Shown here: positions 42,413 to 51,350 of the stretch, piece after piece
Position numbering within the stretch: position 1 is the stretch's first letter
Layout of the letters: every line of letters begins with the position of its first letter
Source of the DNA: Variovorax sp. OV700
GTDB lineage: Bacteria; Pseudomonadota; Gammaproteobacteria; Burkholderiales; Burkholderiaceae_C
Length of the DNA stretch: 64,000 nt
Reading direction: 5' to 3'
Assembly (NCBI RefSeq): GCF_900099805.1
Contig: NZ_FNDR01000007.1
Span: 248,001-312,000 of the forward strand
Program-made: the position numbers and the translations under genes
The notes under the pieces: generated by a model
Told to the model about the DNA's origin: nothing
Database searches by the model: none
The model's input: only the letters and a program-made list of their open reading frames with translations

Positions 42413-43660
42413 CTATGCGGCTTTTTTCTGCAGGCCGGCAGGCGCCGCCGCGTGGTTCGCGAAATGGTCCATTGCGGCGTGCACGCCGCTGCCCGCCAGC
42501 TTGATGCCTGCGAGCTTCATGCCCATTTCGACGCCCGCGACCATGGCCACCAGCGTCAGGTCGTTGCTGTCGCCCAGGTGGCCCATTCGGAACATGCGGC
42601 CCTTGAGCTTGCCGAGGCCCGTGCCCAGCGACAGGTCGAAGCGCTGGTGGATGAGCCGGCGCAGCGCATCGGCATCGAGGCCTTCGGGCGTGATCACGCC
42701 GGTGAGCACGGGCGAATACACGGCAGGGTCGGCGCACTGGATCGGCAGGCCCCAGGCATTGACCGCGGCGCGCACGCCGGCCGCCCAGCGCAGGTGGCGC
42801 GCAAAGACGTTGTCCAGCCCTTCGCCGAGCAGCATGTCGAGCGACTCGGACAGGCCGTAGAGCAGGTTGGTGTTGGGCGTGTAGGGCCAGTAGCCGTCCT
42901 TGTTCATCTCCACGATCTCGTCCCAGGCCCAGAACGCGCGCGGCAGCTTCGCGCTCTTCGAGGCTTCGAGTGCGCGCGGCGAGAGCGCGTTGAAGCTGAT
43001 GCCGGGCGGCAGCATCAGGCCCTTCTGCGAACCGCTGATGGTGACGTCGACACCCCATTCGTCGTGCCGGAAATCGGCGCTCGCCAGACCCGAGATGCTG
43101 TCGACCATCAGCAGCGCAGGGTGGCCCGCCGCATCGATGGCCTTGCGCACCGAGGCGATGTCGGAGGTGACGCCGGTGGAGGTTTCGTTGTGCACCACGC
43201 ACACGGCCTTGATCTTCTTTTCGGTGTCCTTGCGCAGGCGCGCCTCGATGAGGTCGGCCTGCACGCCGCGGCGCCAGCTGGGCGCGGCGGGCAGTTGCTC
43301 GTCCTTGCCGGACCAGACGAGAAATTCGGTGGACAGGCCCAGGCGCGTGGCCATCTTCTGCCACAGCGATGCGAAGTGGCCGGTCTCGTACATCAGCACG
43401 TGGTCCCCCGGGCTCAGCGTATTGGCGAGCGCGGCCTCCCAGGCACCGGTGCCGGAGGCGGGGTAGATAACGACCGGATGCTTGGTCTTGAAGATCTGCT
43501 TGATGCCGCCGAGCACCTTGAGGCCCAGCGTGCCGAATTCAGGCCCGCGGTGGTCGATGGTCGGCAGACTCATGGCCCGCAGGATGCGGTCGGGCACCGG
43601 GCTCGGGCCGGGGATTTGGAGGAAGTGGCGGCCGGTGGGATGGATGTCGAGTTGAAGCAT
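42413..43660 (-). CDS. pyridoxal-phosphate aminotransferase class V, serine-glyoxylate/alanine-glyoxylate type
   Basis: 415 aa. It opens GRHFLQIPGPSPVPDRILRAM, typical of SgaA/AGXT, and has YPASGTGAWEAAL, HNETSTGV and the PLP lysine K213 in SGSQKGLMLPPG. It would transfer an amino group from serine or alanine to glyoxylate in a serine-cycle or photorespiration-like pathway. The ATG at 43660 has AAGGACAG upstream. The next gene is a Bug protein. Its promoter is shared with gntR and contains two matching inverted repeats. Confidence 0.92.
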   Translation of the reverse strand: MLQLDIHPTGRHFLQIPGPSPVPDRILRAMSLPTIDHRGPEFGTLGLKVLGGIKQIFKTKHPVVIYPASGTGAWEAALANTLSPGDHVLMYETGHFASLWQKMATRLGLSTEFLVWSGKDEQLPAAPSWRRGVQADLIEARLRKDTEKKIKAVCVVHNETSTGVTSDIASVRKAIDAAGHPALLMVDSISGLASADFRHDEWGVDVTISGSQKGLMLPPGISFNALSPRALEASKSAKLPRAFWAWDEIVEMNKDGYWPYTPNTNLLYGLSESLDMLLGEGLDNVFARHLRWAAGVRAAVNAWGLPIQCADPAVYSPVLTGVITPEGLDADALRRLIHQRFDLSLGTGLGKLKGRMFRMGHLGDSNDLTLVAMVAGVEMGMKLAGIKLAGSGVHAAMDHFANHAAAPAGLQKKAA

Positions 43661-43678
43661 GGACTGTCCTTTTGCTTT

Positions 43679-43698
43679 AAGTTTTGCATTCAAAACTT
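43679..43698. promoter_or_regulatory. GntR operator candidate, copy 1
   Basis: AAGTTTTG-CATT-CAAAACTT, a perfect 8-base inverted repeat 18 bp upstream of the aminotransferase ATG. It shares the core TTTTGCATTCAAAA exactly with copy 2 near gntR. AT-rich and unlike the surrounding DNA, it is a strong candidate for the binding site of the adjacent GntR protein. Confidence 0.75.
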
Positions 43699-43747
43699 AA
43701 TTAAGCATGATGGTTTACCCTCATTCATAGGGATTGTTGGTGCCGTT

Positions 43748-43761
43748 TTTTGCATTCAAAA
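43748..43761. promoter_or_regulatory. GntR operator candidate, copy 2
   Basis: TTTTG-CATT-CAAAA, identical core to copy 1, 66 bp centre to centre away and 19 bp before the gntR ATG. The two copies lie one near each divergent start, as expected for a repressor acting on both genes and on itself. Confidence 0.75.
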
Positions 43762-43780
43762 TGCATTCAAGGAAAACAGC

Positions 43781-44476
43781 ATGACTGCAGAAATCATCGA
43801 AATCTCGCGCCTGGCGCTGCACGACCAGGTGGCCGCGCGCCTGCGCACGATGCTGGTCGAGGGGCACATTGCCCCCGGCGCCAAGCTCAACGAGCGCGAG
43901 CTGTGCCTTCAGCTGCGCGTGTCGCGCACGCCGCTGCGCGAGGCCATCAAGCTGCTTGCGGCCGAAGGGCTGGTCGACTTGCTGCCCAACCGCGGCGCGG
44001 TGGCCGTAAAGCTCACTGAGAACGACGTGGTCGACACTTTCGAGGTGCTGGCCATGCTCGAAGGCATGTCGGGCGAACTGGCGGCCAAGCGCATCACCGA
44101 CGAACAGCTGGCCGAGGTGCGCGCGATGCACTACGAAATGATGGCCTGCTTCACGCGGCGCGATCTCTCGGGCTACTACCGCCTCAACGCGCGCATCCAC
44201 ACCGCCATCAACGAGGCCGCCGGCAACCCGGTGCTGGCCAACACCTACCGCTCGATCAACGCGCGCGTGCAGTCGCTGCGTTTTCGCACCAACCAGGACG
44301 AGGCCAAGTGGAAGCACGCGGTCGAAGAGCACGAACAGATGATCCAGGCGCTGGCCGCGCGCGACGCGCCGGCCATGCGCAAGGTGCTGGTTGCGCACCT
44401 GATACGCAAGCGGGACACCGTGCTGGCGCTGCTGCGCGCCGGCGAAATCTATCCCCAAGCCCACGAGGCGAGCTGA
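43781..44476 (+). CDS. GntR family transcriptional regulator (FadR/FCD subfamily)
   Basis: 231 aa. Winged HTH (LHDQVAARLRTMLVEGHIAPGAKLNERELCLQLRVSRTPLREAIK) and an all-helical FCD ligand-binding domain from about residue 85, with YYRLNARIHTAINEAAGNPVL and HVEEHEQMI-like metal/ligand residues. The FCD domain usually binds carboxylate metabolites. AAGGAAAAC precedes the ATG. It is divergent from the aminotransferase-Bug pair and 13 bp upstream of the FAD/Fe-S dehydrogenase, and would control both. Confidence 0.95.
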   Translation: MTAEIIEISRLALHDQVAARLRTMLVEGHIAPGAKLNERELCLQLRVSRTPLREAIKLLAAEGLVDLLPNRGAVAVKLTENDVVDTFEVLAMLEGMSGELAAKRITDEQLAEVRAMHYEMMACFTRRDLSGYYRLNARIHTAINEAAGNPVLANTYRSINARVQSLRFRTNQDEAKWKHAVEEHEQMIQALAARDAPAMRKVLVAHLIRKRDTVLALLRAGEIYPQAHEAS

Positions 44477-44489
44477 GCCCACACACACC

Positions 44490-47400
44490 ATGCGCGTCGA
44501 TCCCGCCAGCCACATCCAGCCCGCCGGAACCGTTCTTCCGCCCAACGACACCTGCGAGGCGCTGGCGCGGCGGCTGCGAGCAGAAACGCAAGGCGAGGTG
44601 CTGTTCGACGACGGCTCGCGCGGGCGCTACGCCACCGATGCGTCGATCTACCAGATCACGCCGGTCGGTGCTTTCGTGCCCACCAACGACAGCGACATTG
44701 CCACCGCCATCGACATTGCGCGCGACCTGAAGGTGCCGGTGCTCGCGCGCGGCGGCGGCACCAGCCAGTGCGGCCAGACCACGGGCGCCGCGCTGGTGAT
44801 CGACAACAGCAAGCACTTCCGCCGCTTGCTCGACGTGAACGTGGAGGAGGGCACTGCCACCGTCGAACCCGGCCTGGTGCTCGACCACCTGAACGCGCAA
44901 CTCAAGCCGCACGGCCTCTGGTTTCCGGTCGACGTGTCGACCAGCGCGCAGGCCACGCTGGGCGGCATGGCGGGCAACAACTCCTGCGGCTCGCGCTCCA
45001 TCGCCTACGGCAACATGGTGCACAACGTGCTGGGCGCGAGCGCCTGGCTCTCGAGCGGCGAGCTGGTGAAGTTTGGTCCGGAGGCCACGCTGGACGCGCG
45101 TGCAGCGGACATCGCGAAGTTCGTGCACGGGCTCGCAGTAGAGCACCGCGAGCAGATCCACGCCCACTGGCCCAAGGTGCTGCGCCGCGTGGCCGGCTAC
45201 AACCTCGACATCTTCGACAACCAGAGCGAAAAGCCCTACACCGCCGACGGCAGCGTGAACCTCGCGCACCTCCTGGTCGGAGCCGAAGGCACGCTGGCCT
45301 ACACCCGGAGCCTCACGCTCAAGCTCGCTCCGCTGCCGCGCGCCAAGGTGCTGGGCATCGTGAACTTTCCGACCTTCCATTCGGCCATGGACGCGGCGCA
45401 GCACATCGTGAAGCTCGGCCCCACGGCGGTGGAACTGGTCGACCGCACGATGATCGAGCTGAGCCTTGCCAACCCTGCGTTCAAGCCGACGGTGGAAACG
45501 GCGTTGATCGACAAGCCGGCGGCCATACTGCTGGTCGAGTTTGCCGGCGCCGACAAGGCCGCGCTGCTGCCACGCCTCAAGCAGCTGGTCGAGCTGATGG
45601 GCGATCTCGGACTGCCCGGCAGCGTGGTCGAGATGCCCGACGACGCCCGCCAGAAAAACCTGTGGGAAGTGCGCAAGGCAGGCCTCAACATCATGATGAG
45701 CCTGAAGGGCGACGGCAAGCCGGTGAGCTTCATCGAGGACTGCGCCGTGCCGCTCGAGCACCTGGCCGAGTACACCGATGCGCTGACCGAAGTGTTCGCC
45801 AGGTACGGCAGCCGCGGCACCTGGTATGCGCATGCCTCGGTCGGCACGCTGCATGTTCGGCCGATTCTCGACATGCGCACGGACGGCGGCGCCAAGATGC
45901 GCGCCATCGCCGAGGAGGCCGCCGCGTTGGTGCGCAAGTACAAGGGCGCCTTCAGCGGCGAGCACGGCGACGGCCTGTGCCGCGGCGAATGGATCGAATG
46001 GCAGTTCGGCCCGGCCATCAACGAGGCGTTTCGCGCCATCAAGCAGAAGCTCGATCCGGTCAACCTGTTCAACCCCGGCAAGATCGTCGATACGCCGCGC
46101 ATGGACGACGCGTCGCTGTTCCGCTTCGCGCCGCCCACGGCGCCCAGGCCCTACCGGCGCATCGAACTCAAGCCCGTGCTCGACTGGTCGGCCTGGAACG
46201 TCAACGCCGACCCCGTCACAGAGAAGACCACCGCCCCGGGCACCGGCGGTGACAGCACCGGCGGCCTCGCCAAAGCCGTGGAGATGTGCAACAACAATGG
46301 CCACTGCCGCAAATTCGACGCCGGCACCATGTGCCCGAGCTACCGCGTCACGCGCGACGAGAAGCACCTGACGCGCGGGCGCGCCAACACGCTGCGGCTC
46401 GCGCTGTCAGGTCAGCTGGGCGCCGATGCCTTCACCAGCGAAGAGATGCACGAGACCATGGATCTGTGCGTCGGCTGCAAGGGCTGCAAGCGAGACTGCC
46501 CGACCGGCGTCGACATGGCGAAGATGAAGATCGAGTTTCTCGACCACTACAAGAAGCGCCACGGCCACACGCTGAAGGACAAGCTGGTGGCCTACATGCC
46601 CGACTATGCACACAGGGCGAGCCGGCTGCCGTGGCTCATGAACCTGCGCAACACCTTGCCCGGGGCGGCCTGGCTGGGCGAAAAGCTGCTGGGGTTTTCC
46701 GCACGACGGTCACTGCCCGAATGGCGCTCCGACACTTTCTGGCGTGCCAAGTGCGATCTGCACGGCATGTTCGCAAGCCGCGAGGGGGTGCTGTCGGTGC
46801 AGGCCAGCGGCGGCAAGGCCGCCGTGCTTTTCGTCGACACCTTCAATGGCACCTTCGAAAGCGAGAACGCGCTGGCTGCGGCCCGTGTGCTCAAGGCCGC
46901 GGGCTACACGCTGCACACGGTCGAGAAGAGCGGAGGGCACCACTGCTGCGGCCGCACCTTCCTGGCCAGCGGCATGGTGGACGAGGCCAAGCGCCGCGCC
47001 GAGGCGTTGATCGATGCGCTCAGGCCGCTGGCCGAGGCCGGCGTTCCCATCGTCGGGCTCGAGCCCTCGTGCCTGCTCACGCTGCGCGACGAGACCCTGG
47101 TGATGGGCTTCGGCAAGAAGGCCGAGACGGTGGCCAGGCAGGCCTTGCTGTTCGAGGAGTTCATTGCGCGCGAGATGAAAGCCGGCCGCTTCAAGCTCGC
47201 GCTCACGCCGGCAACGGCGCCGATCCTGCTGCACGGCCATTGCCACCAGAAAGCCTTTGGCGCCGTCAGCCCGGTGCTGGACGTGCTGCGGCTCATTCCC
47301 GGTGCCGAGCCCGAGCTGATCAAAAGCTCCTGCTGCGGCATGGCCGGGAGCTTCGGCTACGAGGCGCGCCACATCGACGTCTCGATGCAGATGGCCGAGG

Positions 47401-47567
47401 CCAGCCTGCTGCCGGCGATACGCGCCAGGCCCGATGCCATCGTGGTGGCCGACGGCACCAGCTGCCGCCACCAGATCGGAGACGGCGCGCAGCGCGAGGC
47501 GGTGCACGTGGCCGTGCTGCTCGAGCGACACCTCGCGCCGCCGACCCCGCCGGCCGAGGAGATTTAG
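44490..47567 (+). CDS. FAD- and Fe-S-binding 2-hydroxyacid dehydrogenase, YdiJ/D-lactate dehydrogenase type
   Basis: 1025 aa, close to YdiJ (about 1018 aa). The N-terminal half has a PCMH-type FAD domain (LKVPVLARGGGTSQCGQTTGA and TLGGMAGNNSCGSRS) and a FAD-oxidase C-terminal domain ending NPGKIVDTP. Then a 4Fe-4S domain (CxxCxxC from C660 in CVGCKGCKRDCP) and a C-terminal CCG-type cluster domain (GGHHCCGRTF, SSCCGMAGSFGYE). Such enzymes oxidise D-2-hydroxyglutarate, D-lactate or glycolate and pass electrons to quinone. It lies right after gntR, so a hydroxyacid linked to the glyoxylate aminotransferase is a plausible substrate. Confidence 0.92.
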   Translation: MRVDPASHIQPAGTVLPPNDTCEALARRLRAETQGEVLFDDGSRGRYATDASIYQITPVGAFVPTNDSDIATAIDIARDLKVPVLARGGGTSQCGQTTGAALVIDNSKHFRRLLDVNVEEGTATVEPGLVLDHLNAQLKPHGLWFPVDVSTSAQATLGGMAGNNSCGSRSIAYGNMVHNVLGASAWLSSGELVKFGPEATLDARAADIAKFVHGLAVEHREQIHAHWPKVLRRVAGYNLDIFDNQSEKPYTADGSVNLAHLLVGAEGTLAYTRSLTLKLAPLPRAKVLGIVNFPTFHSAMDAAQHIVKLGPTAVELVDRTMIELSLANPAFKPTVETALIDKPAAILLVEFAGADKAALLPRLKQLVELMGDLGLPGSVVEMPDDARQKNLWEVRKAGLNIMMSLKGDGKPVSFIEDCAVPLEHLAEYTDALTEVFARYGSRGTWYAHASVGTLHVRPILDMRTDGGAKMRAIAEEAAALVRKYKGAFSGEHGDGLCRGEWIEWQFGPAINEAFRAIKQKLDPVNLFNPGKIVDTPRMDDASLFRFAPPTAPRPYRRIELKPVLDWSAWNVNADPVTEKTTAPGTGGDSTGGLAKAVEMCNNNGHCRKFDAGTMCPSYRVTRDEKHLTRGRANTLRLALSGQLGADAFTSEEMHETMDLCVGCKGCKRDCPTGVDMAKMKIEFLDHYKKRHGHTLKDKLVAYMPDYAHRASRLPWLMNLRNTLPGAAWLGEKLLGFSARRSLPEWRSDTFWRAKCDLHGMFASREGVLSVQASGGKAAVLFVDTFNGTFESENALAAARVLKAAGYTLHTVEKSGGHHCCGRTFLASGMVDEAKRRAEALIDALRPLAEAGVPIVGLEPSCLLTLRDETLVMGFGKKAETVARQALLFEEFIAREMKAGRFKLALTPATAPILLHGHCHQKAFGAVSPVLDVLRLIPGAEPELIKSSCCGMAGSFGYEARHIDVSMQMAEASLLPAIRARPDAIVVADGTSCRHQIGDGAQREAVHVAVLLERHLAPPTPPAEEI

Positions 47568-47588
47568 CGGCTGGCACACAATGGCGCG

Positions 47589-48146
47589 ATGAATGCAGCA
47601 ACCACGGAGGAATCCGGCTTCGCGCTGTTCGACACCGCAATCGGCACCTGCGCCTTGGCCTGGGGTCCGCGCGGGCTCATCGGCGTGCAACTGCCCGAGG
47701 ACAACGGCGAGGCCGCCACGCGCGCCCGCATGCGGCGCCGCTTCGCAGACCTGCCCGAGTCGGCGCCGCCCGAGAGCGCACGGCAGGCGATCGCGGCCAT
47801 CCAGGGCCTGCTGAACGGCGCGTCCGACGACCTGAACCACATCGTGCTCGACATGAGCCGCGTGTCGGAATTCCACCAGCGCATCTATGCGATTGCACGG
47901 CGCATTCCGCCCGGCCAGACGCGCACCTATGGTGATATCGCGGCGGAGCTTGGCGACAAGGGCTTGTCGCGCGCGGTGGGCCAGGCCATGGGCCACAACC
48001 CCTTCGCGCCTGTGGTGCCATGCCACCGCGTGCTGGCCGCGGGCAACAAGCCCGGCGGCTTTTCGGCCGGCGGCGGCGCGCTGACGAAACTGCGCATGCT
48101 CGACATCGAAGGCGCCCGGCCGAACGGGATGGCTTCGCTTTTCTAA
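47589..48146 (+). CDS. ogt: methylated-DNA-[protein]-cysteine S-methyltransferase
   Basis: 185 aa. The alkyl acceptor is C145 in VPCHRV, within the family motif PVVPCHRVLAAGN. The C-terminal DNA-binding domain has RIPPGQTRTYGDIAAELGDKGLSRAVGQAMGHNPF. It repairs O6-alkylguanine in DNA by irreversible alkyl transfer. Start ATG 47589. A FMN-binding protein follows 7 bp later. Gene symbol by family, not by fine orthology; ada-like N-terminal domains are absent. Confidence 0.9.
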   Translation: MNAATTEESGFALFDTAIGTCALAWGPRGLIGVQLPEDNGEAATRARMRRRFADLPESAPPESARQAIAAIQGLLNGASDDLNHIVLDMSRVSEFHQRIYAIARRIPPGQTRTYGDIAAELGDKGLSRAVGQAMGHNPFAPVVPCHRVLAAGNKPGGFSAGGGALTKLRMLDIEGARPNGMASLF

Positions 48147-48153
48147 AGGAACC

Positions 48154-48780
48154 ATGAGCTGTCCCATGACCCATGCCATCGAAACCATCGATCAACTCGA
48201 AGCGCTGTTCGGCCAGGCCGGCGAAGCCTCGCTTAAAAAAGAAGTGCCTTACCTGCACCCGAGCTACCAGGCGTTGATTGCCGCATCGCCATTCGCGGTG
48301 CTCGCCACCACCGGACCGGACGGGCTCGACGCATCGCCGCGCGGCGATCCGCCAGGGTTCGTGGCGGTGCAGGACGAGAAGACGTTGCTGCTGCCGGAGC
48401 GTCGCGGCAACAACCGCATCGACAGCCTGCGCAACATCGTGGCCGATCCGCGCGTGGCGCTGCTGTTCCTGATTCCCGGGGTGGGCGAGACCTTGCGCGT
48501 GAACGGAACCGCGCGCATCACGGTCGCGCCCGAACTGTTGGCGCGCTTCGCGGTCGATGGCAAGCTGCCGCAGTGCGTGATCGAGATCCGGGTCGAGACC
48601 GTTTTCTTCCAGTGCGCCCGCGCGATCCAGCGCTCGCAGCTCTGGGCGCCGCTGCCTGCGGACGCGAGGCGCGAGGTGCCCACGGCCGGCGCCATCCTGT
48701 CGGCGCTGACCGATGCCGCCTTCGACGGCGCAACCTATGACCGCGAGTTGCCGGCGCGGCAGCGGGCTACCCTGTATTGA
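48154..48780 (+). CDS. pyridoxamine 5'-phosphate oxidase family FMN-binding protein (MSMEG_1061-like)
   Basis: 208 aa. A split-barrel flavin-binding fold is suggested by the region SYQALIAASPFAVLATTGPDGLDASPRGD and QDEKTLLLPERRGNNRIDSLRNIVADPRVALLFLIPG, the typical start and core of this group. Function is unknown; some members bind flavin or F420 and are involved in oxidative stress. It follows the ogt gene closely and may be cotranscribed. AAGGAA precedes the ATG. Confidence 0.8.
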   Translation: MSCPMTHAIETIDQLEALFGQAGEASLKKEVPYLHPSYQALIAASPFAVLATTGPDGLDASPRGDPPGFVAVQDEKTLLLPERRGNNRIDSLRNIVADPRVALLFLIPGVGETLRVNGTARITVAPELLARFAVDGKLPQCVIEIRVETVFFQCARAIQRSQLWAPLPADARREVPTAGAILSALTDAAFDGATYDRELPARQRATLY

Positions 48781-48791
48781 GCGAGGCGCGC

Positions 48792-49265
48792 TCAGCCTGA
48801 ATACGGCCCCTTGACTTCGCCCCAGCCCCATCGCGGCATGGGTGCATCTGCGTCCACCGCCGCGCCAGGCTGCGAGTTGATGACCGCGAGCCGCGATCCC
48901 CATTCGAGATAACCGACCAGCGCCGAACGAAACTCGGGATCGTCCGGCATCGCGAGTTCGTCGGCCGTTTCCAGCAGCAGCCCGACCCAGCGGCGCCGCT
49001 GTTCCTGCTGCAGGTGGCGGTTCAGGTGCTGCCGGATCATGTGAGGGTGCCCGCCGTGATGCTTCGAATAGTCGGCCGGGCCGCCCAGCACTTCGGCCAG
49101 GAATGCAGTCACGTGGGCCGGATGATCGGCGTCCATGTGGGCGAAGACCGGCGCCAGCAAGAGATCGGCCCTGACGTTTTCATAGAAGCGCGTCGTCAGG
49201 CGAAGCAGCGCCTCGCTGCCGCCAAGCCATTGGTAGAGCGTTGGAACGTCTTCGGAATCAGGCAT
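48792..49265 (-). CDS. truncated haemoglobin (group II-like globin)
   Basis: 157 aa. A 2-on-2 globin: PTLYQWLGGSEALLRLTTRFYENVRADLLLAPVFAHMDADHP, and the proximal His region in KHHGGHPHMIRQHLNRHL. Group II trHbs often have a Trp at the G8 position and carry extra residues at the C-terminus as here (PRWGWGEVKGPYSG). Binds haem and O2/NO. It is separated by only 2 bp from the M48 protease gene, so they may be translated from one transcript. Confidence 0.85.
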   Translation of the reverse strand: MPDSEDVPTLYQWLGGSEALLRLTTRFYENVRADLLLAPVFAHMDADHPAHVTAFLAEVLGGPADYSKHHGGHPHMIRQHLNRHLQQEQRRRWVGLLLETADELAMPDDPEFRSALVGYLEWGSRLAVINSQPGAAVDADAPMPRWGWGEVKGPYSG

Positions 49266-49267
49266 GG

Positions 49268-51136
49268 CTATGACGACGCTTGTTCTTGCTCGTGCTTTTG
49301 CTGCGCTCTCATGATCTGGTGCCGGTGCCAATAGCGGCCGACCACAGCCTTGAAGTTCTCCTTCTGCTTGCCGATGCCGCCCACCTTCACCTTGGTGGTT
49401 CGCGCGCCCAGCATTCCCTTGTCGTGGTGCGTGACGACCAGGATGTCGCCGAAGGTGTTGTCCTGGTAGGTCAGGTCCTTGACTTCGTCCCACCCGATGG
49501 TCGATCCGCCGTCGACGCTCTGGTGTAGGCCCGCATGGGTCACTTCGACGCTCTGGTCGTTCTTCAGCGCAAACGCGACCGGCGGAAAGTGGCGCAGCAC
49601 CACGGCACGCTCTTCGTCAGTGGCCGGCTCGTAGCGATAGGCAAGGCTCAGCTCGTGGTTCTGGACGAAGCGCTGTTCGTAGTCGCTCCACAGCCGCTGC
49701 TCGATGGCGGCGGCGGTCTCGATGTCGTCGGCCCACGAGGCCTCCGGCGCGGTCGCGACGATGGCGCCATACGCGCTTTCGGGCACGTGGTGGCCCACGT
49801 TGCGCATGCGTTCGAGCAGCGGCGGATGGGTGTCGTAGGGGTGCGGCACATCGGCGGTCTTCATGGTCTCGATGAAGGCCTCCGAGTTGGCATAGGGCGG
49901 CAGGCCGGCCGCCACGAAGCCGGCAATGCCCAGCGCACCGTCGTGCTGGCGGTTCTGCTCGAAGAGCTTTCGCTCGACGTCGTTGCGATAGCTCGCGTAC
50001 GCCGAGATCTTGATGAGCGACTGCACGATGGCGCCGGGCGCGGTAAGGCCCGCGGAGACACGGTCGGCCTTGTATTCGCGCTCGCGGCTGTCGCGCGCCA
50101 GCGCAAAGGCAAAGATCATGCGGTACAGGCGCAGCAGGTAGTGCGCGACGATGGTCAGGCCGCCGCCGCGCATCTTCCAGGTGTACTGGTCGAACTGCTG
50201 CAGCTTGGGGCCGAGCGCGGCGCTGCTGCGAGTGTCGCCGCCGCCCAGGTGGGCCAGCTCGTGCGCCAGCACCGCATCGGCTTCGGATTGGTCGAGCACG
50301 CGCAGCAGCGGAATGCTGACGAACAACGTGCGGCCGTCCAGTGTGCGTCCGCCCACCTGGCAGGGCGCCTCGGTCACGAAGAAGTTGGTGTCGATGCCGG
50401 CAACGATCTGGTCGGGCGGCGCGGTCTTCACGCGGGTGGCGAGCTGGCGGATGCGCTCCCAGAGGCGCGGCGCATCGGCTTCGGCGACCACTTCGCCTTC
50501 GATCTCGTTGCTCGACGGCAGCTTCTTGAACAGCGTGTAGATCGCATAGAACACGGCCGCCGCGGCCGCGATGCCCGCAATGGCAATGAGCTTGACGTAG
50601 TAGCTCTGCCAGAAGTAGGCCGTGAGCCAGAATGACAGCCACACCAGCATCGCGCTCTGCAGCACGACCTCGACCGCGCTCGATACCGTCATGAGCCGCC
50701 AGCCTGCGACGAAGCTGGCATAGCGCAAGCCGCGGTTGGCGAAGGCCAGGGCGCCCAACACCAGGGCCGCCGCGAGCAGTGCCGCGCCGAGCGCCAGCGT
50801 CCAGAGGGCGGCACGGTCGGCCCAGTGGAAATGCCAGTACATCGAGTTGGGACGGCACACCTTGTCGTGAAACTCCCTGTCTTCCTCGGCGGTGGCTTCG
50901 CAGGCCTTGGAGAGCGGGTGGCTGCGGTAGAACGCGGTGGTCTGCGCCTTGTCCTCGGCCGAGAGGCGGGTGTCGGAAGCAATGCGTTTTTCGATCGCCT
51001 GAAGAAAGTCAGCGTCTTCCGTGCGCAGCACGTACTCCGTAAAAACCAGCGTCGCCGCCGGAATGGCGAAGAGCGACACCAGGGTTAAAAGAAACACGCG
51101 AAAAAGATCGGCATGGATTGTTCGAGCAATGGCCAT
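49268..51136 (-). CDS. M48 family membrane metalloprotease (HtpX/Ste24-like)
   Basis: 622 aa. Membrane helices near the N-terminus (LFRVFLLTLVSLFAIPAATLVFTEYVL), at ALWTLALGAALLAAALVLGALAFA and two further ones (YVKLIAIAGIAAAAAVFYAIYTL) precede the cytosolic catalytic domain with the zinc motif H292-ELAH-296 and the third ligand Glu in the EREYKADRVSAG motif. It probably degrades damaged membrane proteins. AGGAGG lies just before the ATG at 51136. The C-terminal 120 aa form a separate soluble beta-rich extension of unknown role. Confidence 0.9.
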   Translation of the reverse strand: MAIARTIHADLFRVFLLTLVSLFAIPAATLVFTEYVLRTEDADFLQAIEKRIASDTRLSAEDKAQTTAFYRSHPLSKACEATAEEDREFHDKVCRPNSMYWHFHWADRAALWTLALGAALLAAALVLGALAFANRGLRYASFVAGWRLMTVSSAVEVVLQSAMLVWLSFWLTAYFWQSYYVKLIAIAGIAAAAAVFYAIYTLFKKLPSSNEIEGEVVAEADAPRLWERIRQLATRVKTAPPDQIVAGIDTNFFVTEAPCQVGGRTLDGRTLFVSIPLLRVLDQSEADAVLAHELAHLGGGDTRSSAALGPKLQQFDQYTWKMRGGGLTIVAHYLLRLYRMIFAFALARDSREREYKADRVSAGLTAPGAIVQSLIKISAYASYRNDVERKLFEQNRQHDGALGIAGFVAAGLPPYANSEAFIETMKTADVPHPYDTHPPLLERMRNVGHHVPESAYGAIVATAPEASWADDIETAAAIEQRLWSDYEQRFVQNHELSLAYRYEPATDEERAVVLRHFPPVAFALKNDQSVEVTHAGLHQSVDGGSTIGWDEVKDLTYQDNTFGDILVVTHHDKGMLGARTTKVKVGGIGKQKENFKAVVGRYWHRHQIMRAQQKHEQEQASS

Positions 51137-51350
51137 GGGGTGCTCCTCCTGGAAGCGGTTGTTGTGATTCGTTGTGTGAAACTGTCCGGGAAGGCGATAG
51201 CGTAGCGACCGTTTGCATGCTTGCGAATGGCTGTTGGCGCTCGCGCGAACGGCGTGAATACCAAGGTCGTAGTCTTTGTGCAGAATTAGCAACGGCCGTC
51301 AGGCGACCCCACGCCTGCACCGGGTGCCGCCCTTCGCGACAATCGGTCCA

